Part shown: piece after piece, positions 34,090 to 43,675 of the stretch
Numbering within the stretch: position 1 is the stretch's first letter
Layout: every line of letters begins with the position of its first letter
DNA from: Zetaproteobacteria bacterium CG06_land_8_20_14_3_00_59_53
GTDB taxonomy: Bacteria > Pseudomonadota > Zetaproteobacteria > Mariprofundales > Mariprofundaceae
Length of the DNA: 43,711 nucleotides
NCBI GenBank assembly: GCA_002779605.1
Contig: PEWE01000007.1
Coordinates: forward strand, 1 to 43,711
Direction of reading: 5' to 3'
Notes under the pieces: model-generated
Database searches by the model: none
Told to the model about the DNA's origin: nothing
What the model saw: only the letters and a program-made list of their open reading frames with translations
Program-made: the position numbers and the translations under genes

Positions 34090-34446
34090 TCAGGAAAACA
34101 GCGCTGCGTAACGATCCGGGGAAAAACCGACCTCGATGCAAGCGAATGCTTCCAGCACAGGGCGCCTGATCAGTGCGGGATGCTGCAGCATCAGGGCGAT
34201 GGCACGGACCTCATCGACACCCTGTTTCAGCGCATCGTCCAGATTTCGCCAGGTGGTGCCGCGCCGGTTGAGCAGGCTCTCCCAGCCGAGACTTGTACAC
34301 CATGCTGCAAGCCTGTCCGCATCCACACCATCCTTGCGGTAATCATGAAAACGGTAAGAGACACCGGCATCGCCCAGCCAGCGCATGGCCTTCTTCATGG
34401 TGTCGCAGTTTTTGATGCCGTAGATCACGACTGTGTGCTCAGTCAT
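34090..34446 (-). CDS. ArsC/Spx-family protein (YffB-like)
   Basis: This 118-residue thioredoxin-fold protein begins VVIYGIKNCDTMKKAMRWL with a single active-site cysteine C14. It contains YRKDGV and ends with the conserved HPALIRRPVLE, which carries the Arg residues that bind the anion in ArsC. The single Cys followed by DTMKKA marks the YffB branch, whose function is unknown; arsenate reduction is not expected without ars neighbours. Its start overlaps the upstream cytochrome gene by 8 bases (ATGACTGA). Confidence 0.88.
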   Translation of the reverse strand: MTEHTVVIYGIKNCDTMKKAMRWLGDAGVSYRFHDYRKDGVDADRLAAWCTSLGWESLLNRRGTTWRNLDDALKQGVDEVRAIALMLQHPALIRRPVLEAFACIEVGFSPDRYAALFS

Positions 34447-35098
34447 GCAGGGATTTGAGGTACTCGATAACCGCCGAACGGTCCGCGGCCTCCTTGAAGC
34501 CCTCGAAGCGCATCTTGGTTCCCGGTTTGACCGAGGCCGGACTGGTCAGCCAGCGGTCCAGCGTATCCGCATCCCAGACGGTGAACGGCACCCCCTGAAT
34601 GCTCGGCGCCCGCCCGAACACACCGTACAGCGGCGGACCGACCTTGGTTTTTCCATCCGGCCGGAAATCGTGACAGGCATGGCAGCGGCGTGATTGCAGC
34701 GGCGCCTTGCTCATGCCCTCGCCTTCATGCGGAGCGGGAATGGTTTTCAGATAGGCCACTACGTCTACAACCTGTTGATCGGTCAACGGCAGGCGGATCA
34801 TCTGGGTATCGGGCTTGAGGTCACGCGGCTTGGAAATCCACTGGATCAGGCGCTTCTCATCCATGATACCGAGCCCGATAGCCGACTCGGAGCCGAAGAT
34901 ACCACGCAGATCGAGGCCGGCGCGGATGCGTATCTGTTCTTCATCCGGATGCTCGACATCCTGATGGCAGAACATGCAATCACTCTGGAAGACGTATCGC
35001 CCGGCTTCGGCATTGCCTTCAGCCTGCGCCTGCATGGCAAAACCGCCGACACAGAAAAGCAGCCCGACCAATCGAATAAAGCCCCTGCATGCACCCAT
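34439..35098 (-). CDS. Exported diheme c-type cytochrome
   Basis: This 219-residue protein has a signal peptide ending near MQAQAEG (about 27). Two heme-binding motifs follow: CMFCH (C41, C44, H45) and CHACH (C139, C142, H143). Likely axial methionines are M100 (PDTQMIRLPLT) and M196 (PGTKMRFEGF), one per domain. Each half resembles a class I cytochrome c ending in a helix such as VVAYLKTI or VIEYLKSL. It should carry electrons in the periplasm; the second half resembles mono-heme cytochrome c2/c552. ATG 35098 follows the strong site GGAGGAGGG. Translation is coupled to the ArsC-like gene downstream. Confidence 0.92.
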   Translation of the reverse strand: MGACRGFIRLVGLLFCVGGFAMQAQAEGNAEAGRYVFQSDCMFCHQDVEHPDEEQIRIRAGLDLRGIFGSESAIGLGIMDEKRLIQWISKPRDLKPDTQMIRLPLTDQQVVDVVAYLKTIPAPHEGEGMSKAPLQSRRCHACHDFRPDGKTKVGPPLYGVFGRAPSIQGVPFTVWDADTLDRWLTSPASVKPGTKMRFEGFKEAADRSAVIEYLKSLHD

Positions 35099-35188
35099 AG
35101 CTTCCCTCCTCCACACAATCAGAAAGCCAGTGTATCACCGGAACAGGGGGGAATCCAAGTCCGCGGAGATGTGGGCAACAAACGGAAC

Positions 35189-35986
35189 TTATTTAAGCCC
35201 CAGTACCTCGCGCATACCGTACCAGCCAGCCTCCTGTCCGTTCAGCCAGGCTGCGGCACGCACCGCACCGCGCGCAAACACCATACGGTCGGTGGCAATG
35301 TGATTGATCTCGATGCGCTCGGCATCGGACACGAACATCGCCTTATGCTCGCCGACGATCGCACCCGCCCGCATCACCGAAAAGCCAATATCGCCTTCCT
35401 TGCGCGCCCCTGTGATGCCTTCACGGGCATACACCGCCACATCCTCCAGCTTCACATCACGCCCTGCAGCCAGCGAACGCCCCATCGCGAGGGCTGTGCC
35501 ACTCGGCGCATCCACCTTGTGGCGATGATGCGCCTCGAAGATCTCCGCATCGTAACCGGCATCCAGCACGGCGGCGGCCTGCTCGATCAGGATCAGCGCC
35601 AGATTCACGCCGACGGAATAGTTCGCGGCCATGACGACCGGCGTATTGCCCAGTATCCGCTTCAGCTCGCTCAGCTGTTCGGCTGTATGACCTGTGGTAC
35701 CGATCACCATGGCGACCCCGTTGGCAGCCGCATAACGTGCATGCTCGAGGCTTGCCGCTGCCGCCGTGAAATCGATCAGCACATCGGCCTGCGGCAGGCC
35801 GGAAAGGCCATCCACCAGCTTGATGCCGAGCGTACCGATACCGGCCAGCTCGCCCGCATCGCGGCCCAGCCATTCGGAACCCGCACGTTCGGTTGCACCG
35901 ACAAGTTCGGCGCCCTCCATTTCGCTGACCGCCTGCACCAGCATGCGCCCCATGCGCCCGGAAGCGCCACTGATGATCACCCGCAT
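35189..35986 (-). CDS. dapB: 4-Hydroxy-tetrahydrodipicolinate reductase (DapB)
   Basis: DapB reduces hydroxy-tetrahydrodipicolinate with NAD(P)H in the lysine/diaminopimelate pathway, which feeds peptidoglycan. The 265-residue protein has MRVIISGASGRMGRML (nucleotide binding) and VIGTTGHT. It also has the signature EIFEAHHRHKVDAPSGTAL with the catalytic His-His and Lys. Two adjacent ATG codons (35989 and 35986) could start it. The second gives a better distance to the GAGGTG ribosome site and overlaps the dnaJ stop as TGATG. The dnaJ-dapB link is seen in several proteobacterial groups. Confidence 0.94.
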   Translation of the reverse strand: MRVIISGASGRMGRMLVQAVSEMEGAELVGATERAGSEWLGRDAGELAGIGTLGIKLVDGLSGLPQADVLIDFTAAAASLEHARYAAANGVAMVIGTTGHTAEQLSELKRILGNTPVVMAANYSVGVNLALILIEQAAAVLDAGYDAEIFEAHHRHKVDAPSGTALAMGRSLAAGRDVKLEDVAVYAREGITGARKEGDIGFSVMRAGAIVGEHKAMFVSDAERIEINHIATDRMVFARGAVRAAAWLNGQEAGWYGMREVLGLK

Positions 35987-37128
35987 CATTTCACCTCGCC
36001 GGAAATATCGTCCCACAGCTGTTTGGCCTTATCCAGAAAAGATTCCCGCTCCGGATACACTTCATCACCCGCCTCGCTGGCGAACTGGCGCAGCAGGTCT
36101 TCCTGCCTTTTGCTCAGCTTCTTCGGTACGGCCACATTGACGCGCACGAAAAGATCGCCGGTGCGGTTCACGCGGATATCCGGCACACCCTTGCCGCGCA
36201 GGCGGAACACCTTGCCGCTGTCGGTGCCCGCAGGTATCTTGATCTTCAGACGCCCGTCCAGTGTCGGTGCATCCACCTCGGCTCCCAGCACAGCCTGCGG
36301 GAAGGTGATCGGCATATCGCAATACAGATCGGCTCCGTCGCGTTCGAACATCGAATGCTTCTTCAGACGCACCACAATATAAAGATCGCCCGTCGCCCCG
36401 CCCTGCGGGCCGGCCTCGCCTTCGCCACCGACACGCACCTGCGCACCGTCGTACACACCGGAGGGAATCCGGACCTTGAGCTTTTTCTTGGTCTGCACAC
36501 GGCCGCTGCCGGCGCAATCGGTGCATGGCGATTCGATCTTTTTGCCGTTGCCGTGGCATTCCGGACAGGTGCGGCGCATGGCGAAAACGCCCTGCTGCAT
36601 CTGCACCTGACCATGCCCGCCACAAGTGCGGCAAGGCACCGGATTGGTACCCGGACGTGCGCCGCTGCCCTTGCAGGTGCCGCATCCGACATGCTTGGGA
36701 ATCTCCAGTTCCACCTCGCGACCATTGGCCGCATCTTCCAGTGTCATCTCGAGCTGATAGCGCAGATCCGCACCGCGATTGGAGCGGCCACCGCCACCGC
36801 CGAAGATATCGCCGAACACATCGCCGAACACGTCACCGAAATCACGGAAGGCATGCGAATCCTGGAAGCCGCCTCTGGCCCAGAAGTCATTCACCTGATC
36901 GTCCACGCCGGCATGACCGTACTGGTCGTAGCGCGCCCGCTTGTCCTTGTCGGACAGCACTTCGTAGGCTTCCGTCACCTCACGGAACCTCTCCGCGGCG
37001 TCGGCATCCTCTTTGTTGCGGTCGGGATGGTATTTCATGGCCAGCTTGCGGTAAGAACGCTTGATAGCGTTCACATCGTCACTCTTCTGCACACCCAGAA
37101 TCTCGTAATAATCGCGTTTTGTCGCCAC
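35986..37128 (-). CDS. dnaJ: Co-chaperone DnaJ
   Basis: DnaJ stimulates DnaK ATPase and presents unfolded clients. The 380-residue protein is a full type I member. It has a J domain (about 5-70) with HPD at 34-36, a Gly/Phe-rich region (about 75-115), four zinc-binding repeats (CGTCKGSG, CRTCGGHG, CPECHGNG, CTDCAGSG) and C-terminal substrate domains. The start is GTG at 37128, chosen because AAGGAGAG sits 5-6 bases upstream and the J domain begins immediately (ATKRDYYEILGV). It lies 120 bp after dnaK and is coupled to dapB. Confidence 0.95.
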   Translation of the reverse strand: MATKRDYYEILGVQKSDDVNAIKRSYRKLAMKYHPDRNKEDADAAERFREVTEAYEVLSDKDKRARYDQYGHAGVDDQVNDFWARGGFQDSHAFRDFGDVFGDVFGDIFGGGGGRSNRGADLRYQLEMTLEDAANGREVELEIPKHVGCGTCKGSGARPGTNPVPCRTCGGHGQVQMQQGVFAMRRTCPECHGNGKKIESPCTDCAGSGRVQTKKKLKVRIPSGVYDGAQVRVGGEGEAGPQGGATGDLYIVVRLKKHSMFERDGADLYCDMPITFPQAVLGAEVDAPTLDGRLKIKIPAGTDSGKVFRLRGKGVPDIRVNRTGDLFVRVNVAVPKKLSKRQEDLLRQFASEAGDEVYPERESFLDKAKQLWDDISGEVK

Positions 37129-37186
37129 GCTCTCTCCTTCCCTGTACAAATCTTCAAACACTGTTCACCGTAAACGCCAACAGCCT

Positions 37187-37222
37187 CCGCCACCCGTCCC
37201 CGAACGTACGGGAAGCAGGCGG
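37187..37222 (-). other. Hairpin in the dnaK-dnaJ spacer
   Basis: CCGCC (37187-37191) pairs with GGCGG (37218-37222), and inside it CCCGT (37193-37197) pairs with ACGGG (37208-37212). No T run follows, so it is not a clear terminator. In many bacteria a hairpin between dnaK and dnaJ lowers dnaJ relative to dnaK by partial termination or processing. Confidence 0.4.
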
Positions 37223-37248
37223 CGAAGGCCGCAGGCATTCAGAACAGC

Positions 37249-39180
<1,932 letters not shown>

Positions 39181-39291
39181 TGCTCATTCTCCATTTATTA
39201 CAAATCCGGTTATTTATAAACTAATCCGACTCCGGCGCGGCAGCGTGTTATTCATGGCATTCACCGCCTGCGCTCATCGGGCATGTCCATT

Positions 39292-39321
39292 GTATGGGGA
39301 CTGAAAAAAGCCGATTCAAGG
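39292..39321 (-). promoter_or_regulatory. Sigma-32 (RpoH) type heat-shock promoter for dnaK
   Basis: On the minus strand, CCTTGAA (39321-39315) and CCCCATAC (39299-39292) are separated by 15 bases. This matches the RpoH consensus CTTGAA and CCCCAT closely at accepted spacing. It lies between grpE and dnaK, about 110 bp upstream of dnaK, so dnaK-dnaJ can be heat-induced apart from hrcA-grpE. Confidence 0.8.
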
Positions 39322-39359
39322 GACTGCCGGAAATTATTTGCCCGGCTCCCCTTTCACAC

Positions 39360-39887
39360 TTACGCGTCGGCAGGACCTGACGACACCAGCACCTTGGCCG
39401 GGCGGATCAAGCGTCCGTGCAGGGTGTAGCCCGCCACATGCTGCGCCACCACGGTGCCTTCGGGCGCATCGGTCGGCATCTGCGAAAGGGCTTCGTGATG
39501 ATGCGGGTCGAAGGTCTCGCCCACTGCATCGATACGCTGCAACTGGAATTTCTTCATCATGTCGTGCCAGCTGTCGAGGGTCAGCTGCACACCGTCGCGC
39601 AGTCCCTTTTCATTACCCTCGGCCACATCCAGCGCGCGCTCCAGGTTATCCACCACATCCAGCAGGGCCACGGCGAATTTCTCGATGCCGAACTTGTGCG
39701 CATCGGCGACTTCCCGCTGGGTGCGCTTGCGCAGATTGTCCATCTCGGCATGCATGCGCAGCATCTTGTCCTTGATTTCGGCGACTTCCCGCTGTGCTGC
39801 TTCCAGCTCGCTTTCGCCAGCCTCTTCGCACTGCTCTTCCGGCAACATGTCCGCTTCTGCGTTCAATTCGTCTTCCCTGTCTTTCAT
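39360..39887 (-). CDS. grpE: Nucleotide exchange factor GrpE
   Basis: GrpE releases ADP from DnaK. The 175-residue protein has an acidic N-terminus, a long coiled-coil helix (about 28-75, ELEAAQREVAEIKDKMLR ... DNLRKRTQREV) and the C-terminal beta domain with ERIDAVGETFDPHHHEAL-like sequence (here QRIDAVGETFDPHHHEAL) and VVAQHVAGYTLHGRLIRPAKV. Its start lies one base after the hrcA stop, and AGGAGG sits within the hrcA end, so the two are tightly coupled. Confidence 0.96.
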   Translation of the reverse strand: MKDREDELNAEADMLPEEQCEEAGESELEAAQREVAEIKDKMLRMHAEMDNLRKRTQREVADAHKFGIEKFAVALLDVVDNLERALDVAEGNEKGLRDGVQLTLDSWHDMMKKFQLQRIDAVGETFDPHHHEALSQMPTDAPEGTVVAQHVAGYTLHGRLIRPAKVLVSSGPADA

Positions 39888-39888
39888 A

Positions 39889-40935
39889 CTAGTTCCTGCC
39901 TCCTAAAATTCTGCTGACCAGCCGGGCTGTGCAATCCACCACCTGCAGCACGCGGTCGTACTGCATGCGTCGCGGTCCGATCACACCCAGTGTACCCACG
40001 GTATTCATCGGCCCCTGATAGCGCGCCATCACCAGCGACACCTGCTCCATATCCACCAGCGCATGCTCGCTGCCGATGAACACGCGGACCCCATGCTCAT
40101 CCTTCTCCACCTGCTCCATCAGATGCAGCAGGCGTTCCTTCTCCTCGAAGGCTCCGAGAAGTGAGCGCACGGTATCGATCACCCCGAACTCGGGCATGGC
40201 AAGCAACTGCCGCTGGCCGCTGACAAACATATCGTCCTGACGGTGTGTAGGGGCCTCGGCCCAGCGTTTCAAGTCCTCAAGCAAACATCGCACATGCTGG
40301 CGGTCCTGTTCCATCTCGCGACGCAGGCGATTCTGCGCCTCGGCAAGGTCGCAATCGGCCAGTAATTCGTTCAGGCGCAGCGATACTTCATGCAGCCTCT
40401 TGTCGCTCAGCCCCTCGGGCCGATCGATCAGACGGTTCTGCACCTCGTCGCCGGAGGTCACGATCACCGCCAGCACCTTCTCGGAACTGACCCCGATCAA
40501 TTCGATGCGGCGGATGCGAGTCACCCCGCTCTCATGCACCCAGACGAGTCCGGCATATCTTGTCAGCGAGGCAAGTTCGTCGGTGGCGCGGCGCAGCAGA
40601 TCCTTCTGCATGCCTGCCTGGCTCAAATGTCCGGCAAGCGTCTGCTCCATGGTTCGTTCGATGTACGGGTCGGCGACCATCAGGGTATCAACAAAATAGC
40701 GCAGACCGCGATCGGTCGGCACGCGTCCGGCCGAGGTGTGCGGCGAGGCCAGCAAACCGCGATGCTCAAGCTCGGCCATCACATTGCGGATCGAGGCCGG
40801 ACTTAAGGATATATGTCCCTGTTCGGCCAGTGTGCGCGAGCCCACAGGCTGCCCGTTGGCCAGATAAGCGCGCACCACATCGCCCAGTATTTGCCCGTGT
40901 CGCTCGTTCAGATCTTTGCTGCCGCGTCGTTGCAT
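39889..40935 (-). CDS. hrcA: Heat-inducible transcription repressor HrcA
   Basis: HrcA represses class I heat-shock operons by binding CIRCE elements and is kept folded by GroEL. The 348-residue protein has an N-terminal winged helix: NERHGQILGDVVRAYLANGQPVGSRTL, then LSPASIRNVMAELEHRGLLASPHTSAGRVPTDRGLRYFVD, which is the family signature. The C-terminal region has EHALVDMEQVSLVMARYQ and GTLGVIGPRRMQYDRVL. ATG 40935 begins MQRRGSKDLN; no strong ribosome site precedes it. Dispersed repeat copy B begins only 16 bp upstream, which suggests the native leader was replaced or displaced. Confidence 0.95.
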   Translation of the reverse strand: MQRRGSKDLNERHGQILGDVVRAYLANGQPVGSRTLAEQGHISLSPASIRNVMAELEHRGLLASPHTSAGRVPTDRGLRYFVDTLMVADPYIERTMEQTLAGHLSQAGMQKDLLRRATDELASLTRYAGLVWVHESGVTRIRRIELIGVSSEKVLAVIVTSGDEVQNRLIDRPEGLSDKRLHEVSLRLNELLADCDLAEAQNRLRREMEQDRQHVRCLLEDLKRWAEAPTHRQDDMFVSGQRQLLAMPEFGVIDTVRSLLGAFEEKERLLHLMEQVEKDEHGVRVFIGSEHALVDMEQVSLVMARYQGPMNTVGTLGVIGPRRMQYDRVLQVVDCTARLVSRILGGRN

Positions 40936-40940
40936 AAGGG

Positions 40941-40968
40941 CTGGCACTCTAGGGCCTGTGAGCGCCAA
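40941..40968 (-). promoter_or_regulatory. Possible degenerate CIRCE operator of hrcA
   Basis: On the minus strand TTGGCGCTC (40968-40960), ten bases, then GAGTGCCAG (40949-40941). Each half matches CIRCE (TTAGCACTC - N9 - GAGTGCTAA) at 7 of 9 positions, but the spacer is 10 rather than 9. One half lies in the leader and the other inside repeat copy B. It may be chance. Confidence 0.3.
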
Positions 40969-41215
40969 ATGCGAGCGAAGCGCTGCTGCCCGAATGTGGC
41001 CAGGCAAGACGCGAGAAGAGAAGTTTGGTGAATCCAAATGAACGACGAGCAACGCCGCATGGCCGCATTTCGGGCGCAACCCCTTGGGACGGGCTATTTT
41101 CCGCCCTGCTGCGTTATGCCTCGCTGATGTGCAACAAGCACATCACGCTCCCCATGCCTTGCAGAATCGAAAAAAATGACCTCGTCGCTGCGCCCGCGTT
41201 TAGTGCTCACAGGCC
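40951..41215. repeat. Dispersed repeat copy B with inverted ends
   Basis: This 265-bp element between hrcA and the rplM promoter region is the partner of copy A at 4171-4433. Left GGGCCTGTGAGC pairs with right GCTCACAGGCCC. The core CCAAATGAACGACGAGCAAC (41033-41052) is identical to copy A. The central stem is GGG(A)CGG / CCGCCC. Where copy A has TTTC near the left end and GAAA at the right, copy B has GAGC and GCTC: both ends changed together and pairing is kept. No gene is visible. Confidence 0.8.
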
Positions 41216-41230
41216 CCGCCCCAACTGTCA

Positions 41231-41268
41231 GTGACAATCAATCAGCGTCCCCGTGACAATCCATCAGG
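41231..41268. repeat. Two 15-bp direct repeats, 22 bp apart
   Basis: GTGACAATCAATCAG (41231-41245) and GTGACAATCCATCAG (41253-41267) differ at one base and start 22 bp apart, about two turns of the helix. The first is preceded by TGTCA, giving TGTCAGTGACA. They could be a paired operator site or a decayed transposon end. They lie between repeat copy B and the rplM promoter. Confidence 0.5.
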
Positions 41269-41353
41269 ATACTCTTATCCTCCCGCTCCCCTAGGCCGCA
41301 GCACGATAAGTGCGCGATGCCAACGGGCGGACGGAAAATTCCCATAAAAGGTT

Positions 41354-41381
41354 TTGACATCCGGAACGGGCTGCCTATACT
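41354..41381 (+). promoter_or_regulatory. Strong sigma-70 promoter of rplM-rpsI
   Basis: A perfect -35 TTGACA (41354-41359), a 16-bp spacer and a -10 TATACT (41376-41381) lie about 50 bp upstream of rplM. This fits a highly expressed ribosomal protein operon. Confidence 0.85.
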
Positions 41382-41432
41382 CCGGCGCCTTGTGAAAAAC
41401 GGCCTGCAACGGTCGCAATGGAGTTGAATAAC

Positions 41433-41864
41433 ATGCGTACTTGGACCTACAGTCCCGGAAGTGTGACTCGCGAATGGTATATCATTGATGCCAATGATCT
41501 GGTGCTGGGCCGTCTGGCCACCCGTACCGCTACCATCCTGCGCGGCAAGCACCGTCCGCAATACACCCCGCACGCCGACTGCGGCGATCATGTGATCGTT
41601 ATCAATGCAGCCAAGGTTCGCGTCACCGGACGCAAAGAAGCACAGAAAACCTATTACCGCCATTCCGGTTTTGCCGGTGGCATCAAGAGCATCACGCTGG
41701 AAAAGCAGCGCGAGCGTTTCCCTGAGCGTATCATCGAGCTGGCCGTCAAGGGCATGCTGCCGAAGAACCCGCTGGGTCGCGCCATGTTCAAGAAGCTGAA
41801 GGTGTATGCTGGTGCCGAGCATCCGCATACCGCGCAGCAACCAAAAACCCTCAGCCTGGACTAA
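41433..41864 (+). CDS. rplM: 50S ribosomal protein L13
   Basis: L13 is an early assembly protein of the large subunit that binds 23S rRNA. The 143-residue protein has [16 protein letters not shown] and [22 protein letters not shown]. It also has the signature [12 protein letters not shown] and [20 protein letters not shown] near the end. ATG 41433 ([10 protein letters not shown]) is the usual family start; an in-frame ATG at 41418 lies on the ribosome site TGGAG. It is followed by rpsI after 15 bp, the standard pair. Confidence 0.97.
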   Translation: MRTWTYSPGSVTREWYIIDANDLVLGRLATRTATILRGKHRPQYTPHADCGDHVIVINAAKVRVTGRKEAQKTYYRHSGFAGGIKSITLEKQRERFPERIIELAVKGMLPKNPLGRAMFKKLKVYAGAEHPHTAQQPKTLSLD

Positions 41865-41879
41865 CGGAGACCATCACCC

Positions 41880-42272
41880 ATGGCAGACACCATTTATCGC
41901 GGCACTGGCCGCCGTAAGAGCAGCACAGCACGCGTCATCATTCAGCCGGGTAGCGGCAGGATCGTGGTCAACGGCCGTGATGTTACCAACTACTTCCCGG
42001 TGGAAATCGTGCGTCAGCACGCTCTGTCCCCGCTTGCACTGACCCAGCTTGCCGGTCGTCTGGACGTTCGCGTTCTGGTGAACGGCGGCGGCACCTCCGG
42101 TCAGGCCGGCGCCATCCGTCACGGACTGGCCCGCGCCCTGATTCTTTATGATGCAGGCCTGCGCCCGCAGCTGAAGAAAGTCGGCATGCTGACCCGCGAC
42201 CCGCGCGAAGTGGAACGCAAGAAGTACGGTCTGCACAAAGCCCGCAAGGCTCCGCAGTTCTCCAAGCGCTAA
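41880..42272 (+). CDS. rpsI: 30S ribosomal protein S9
   Basis: S9 lies in the 30S head, and its C-terminal tail reaches the P-site tRNA. The 130-residue protein begins with the [14 protein letters not shown] basic motif and contains [19 protein letters not shown]. It ends [17 protein letters not shown], with the terminal SKR that contacts tRNA. It is the last gene of the rplM operon and is followed by a perfect terminator. Confidence 0.97.
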   Translation: MADTIYRGTGRRKSSTARVIIQPGSGRIVVNGRDVTNYFPVEIVRQHALSPLALTQLAGRLDVRVLVNGGGTSGQAGAIRHGLARALILYDAGLRPQLKKVGMLTRDPREVERKKYGLHKARKAPQFSKR

Positions 42273-42294
42273 GCTTCGAGCACCGCACCAAATC

Positions 42295-42324
42295 AAAAGG
42301 GAAGGCTTCGGCCTTCCCTTTTTT
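42295..42324 (+). terminator. Intrinsic terminator of rplM-rpsI
   Basis: AAAAGGGAAGGC (42295-42306) and GCCTTCCCTTTT (42311-42322) form a perfect 12-bp stem closed by the TTCG tetraloop, with a T run. It lies 22 bp past the rpsI stop. Confidence 0.95.
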
Positions 42325-42386
42325 CTTTGCGTCAATCAAGGATTCAATGCCGCAGAAGATACAAATATCTGGCGCTTCACGAAGTT

Positions 42387-42551
42387 GTGTGGGTAGCGCG
42401 CGTCAAAGCTGCCTGGTTGAAGGCGCGCAGCCATGGCTTCCGCAACAGAGAACGGTTTCGCAATGCGATCTATTTCCATCTTGGCGATCTCAATCTGTAT
42501 CCGGAACCCAAAGGCGGCACTTTATGATCAGCTACCCACACAGATTCGTGA
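42387..42551 (+). pseudogene. Decayed transposase C-terminal remnant
   Basis: One frame reads VWVARVKAAWLKARS, then HGFRNRERFRNAIYFHLGDL and NLYPEPKGGTL, hits TGA at 42525-42527, then continues in frame as SATHTDS and a second stop at 42549-42551. GFRN-x-x-x-F-x-x-x-I followed by FHxGxLxLYP and a THT-x-S end is a pattern I associate from memory with the C-terminus of a DDE transposase family (possibly ISL3-like). The upstream part of the gene is missing and the frame is broken, so it is an insertion sequence remnant. The exact family is uncertain. Confidence 0.45.
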
Positions 42552-42564
42552 TGCGCCGATAAAT

Positions 42565-42588
42565 ACGGCGCTTCCGATGAAGCGCCGT
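42565..42588 (-). terminator. Probable terminator of intI
   Basis: ACGGCGCTTC (42565-42574) and GAAGCGCCGT (42579-42588) form a perfect 10-bp stem with a 4-base loop, followed on the minus strand by ATTTAT. It begins 7 bases past the intI stop. The T tract is short, but the stem is strong. Confidence 0.65.
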
Positions 42589-42594
42589 TACGGA

Positions 42595-43611
42595 TCAATC
42601 GTTTTCGAGACTGTCCAGCGGGCTTTTCACCGCGCCGAGGTTCTGTCGCAGCACATGCGTGTATATCTCCGTTGTTTTCACATCGACATGGCCGAGCAAC
42701 TTCTGCACCACCCGGATATTGGTTCCCGATTCCAGCAGATGCGTGGCGAATGAGTGGCGCAGGGTATGGGTGGTCACCCGCTTGTTGATCCCGATTTGTT
42801 TGGCGGCAGCCCGAATCGCCTTCTGTAAACCCGAATCATCCATGTGGTGGCGGCGTGTTTCGCCCGACTGGGGATCACGCGAAAGAGATTTGGATGGAAA
42901 CAGATACTGCCACTCCCATGATTGCGGCGCCTTGGGATATTTCTTCGCCAATGCGCCGGGCAGCCAGACATTGGCATTGCCCTCGGCAATGTCCTTGTCG
43001 AACAGTCGTTGCACTCTCTGTAAATGTATCCGTAAATCATCGCGAACAGATACAGGCAGCAGTGTTGTGCGGTCCTTATCTCCCTTGCCGGATCGAACAG
43101 TGAGATAGCCATTGCCAAAGTCGATGTCCTGAACGCGTAAGCGTAACACTTCCATGAGCCGCAAACCGCCACCATACATTAACCTGGCAATAAGACCGTG
43201 AACGCCCTCGACCTCCGCCAGCAGTGCCTGTATTTCATCCCGGCTCAATACAACAGGTAAGCGCACAGGCTTATTGGCGCGAACCGGAGCCAGATCATCG
43301 GCAACCGGGATGTCCAGCACATCGCGGTAAAGGAATATAATCGCATTGAGCGCCTGATTTTGAGTGGACGCCGCTACATTTCTTTCCACCGCCAAATGCG
43401 TCAGAAATGATTCAATCTCTGCCTTTCCCACTTCGCGCGGATGACGAGTGCCGTTGTATTTGATGAACCATCTGATCCAGCGTGCGTATGCCTCTTCGGT
43501 TCGCAGCCCATAATGATGATAACGAAGCACTTCATGAACCTGATCCATCAGCTTCACTGCCTTTGGGTGATACTTCGATTTTTCATTGACGCGCGGTTTG
43601 AATCGGGACAC
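42595..43611 (-). CDS. intI: Integron integrase (IntI)
   Basis: IntI is the tyrosine recombinase that joins gene cassettes at attI by attC x attI recombination. The 338-residue protein has the full catalytic set R151 (GGGLRLME), K176 (SGKGDKD), H282 and R285 ([11 protein letters not shown]), H308 (LLGHVD) and Y317 (EIYTHV). All are offset by 5 from class 1 IntI1. The integron-specific insertion between boxes is present: [23 protein letters not shown] ... [12 protein letters not shown] (about 217-257), absent from XerC/D. GTG at 43611 follows GGAG at good spacing; an upstream in-frame TTG is less likely. The gene is intact and faces away from the right edge, where attI and cassettes are expected. 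Confidence 0.93.
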   Translation of the reverse strand: MSRFKPRVNEKSKYHPKAVKLMDQVHEVLRYHHYGLRTEEAYARWIRWFIKYNGTRHPREVGKAEIESFLTHLAVERNVAASTQNQALNAIIFLYRDVLDIPVADDLAPVRANKPVRLPVVLSRDEIQALLAEVEGVHGLIARLMYGGGLRLMEVLRLRVQDIDFGNGYLTVRSGKGDKDRTTLLPVSVRDDLRIHLQRVQRLFDKDIAEGNANVWLPGALAKKYPKAPQSWEWQYLFPSKSLSRDPQSGETRRHHMDDSGLQKAIRAAAKQIGINKRVTTHTLRHSFATHLLESGTNIRVVQKLLGHVDVKTTEIYTHVLRQNLGAVKSPLDSLEND

Positions 43612-43675
43612 TGTTTCTCCATTCCGTGTTTGCAAGCAATATCGAATATGGGGGAATTATGTCCGTATATATGAG

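Noticed and set aside
34090-34446. Arsenate reductase
   Set aside because: The ArsC-like protein is of the YffB branch with no arsB, arsR or arsH nearby, so an arsenic role is not supported.
34694-36382. Long open frame antisense to the cytochrome, dapB and dnaJ genes (562 codons)
   Set aside because: It crosses three well-supported genes on the other strand and shows no domain; a by-product of codon bias.
42595-43611. XerC/XerD chromosome dimer recombinase
   Set aside because: The protein has the extra integron-specific segment between the catalytic boxes and catalytic spacing that matches IntI1, not Xer proteins.
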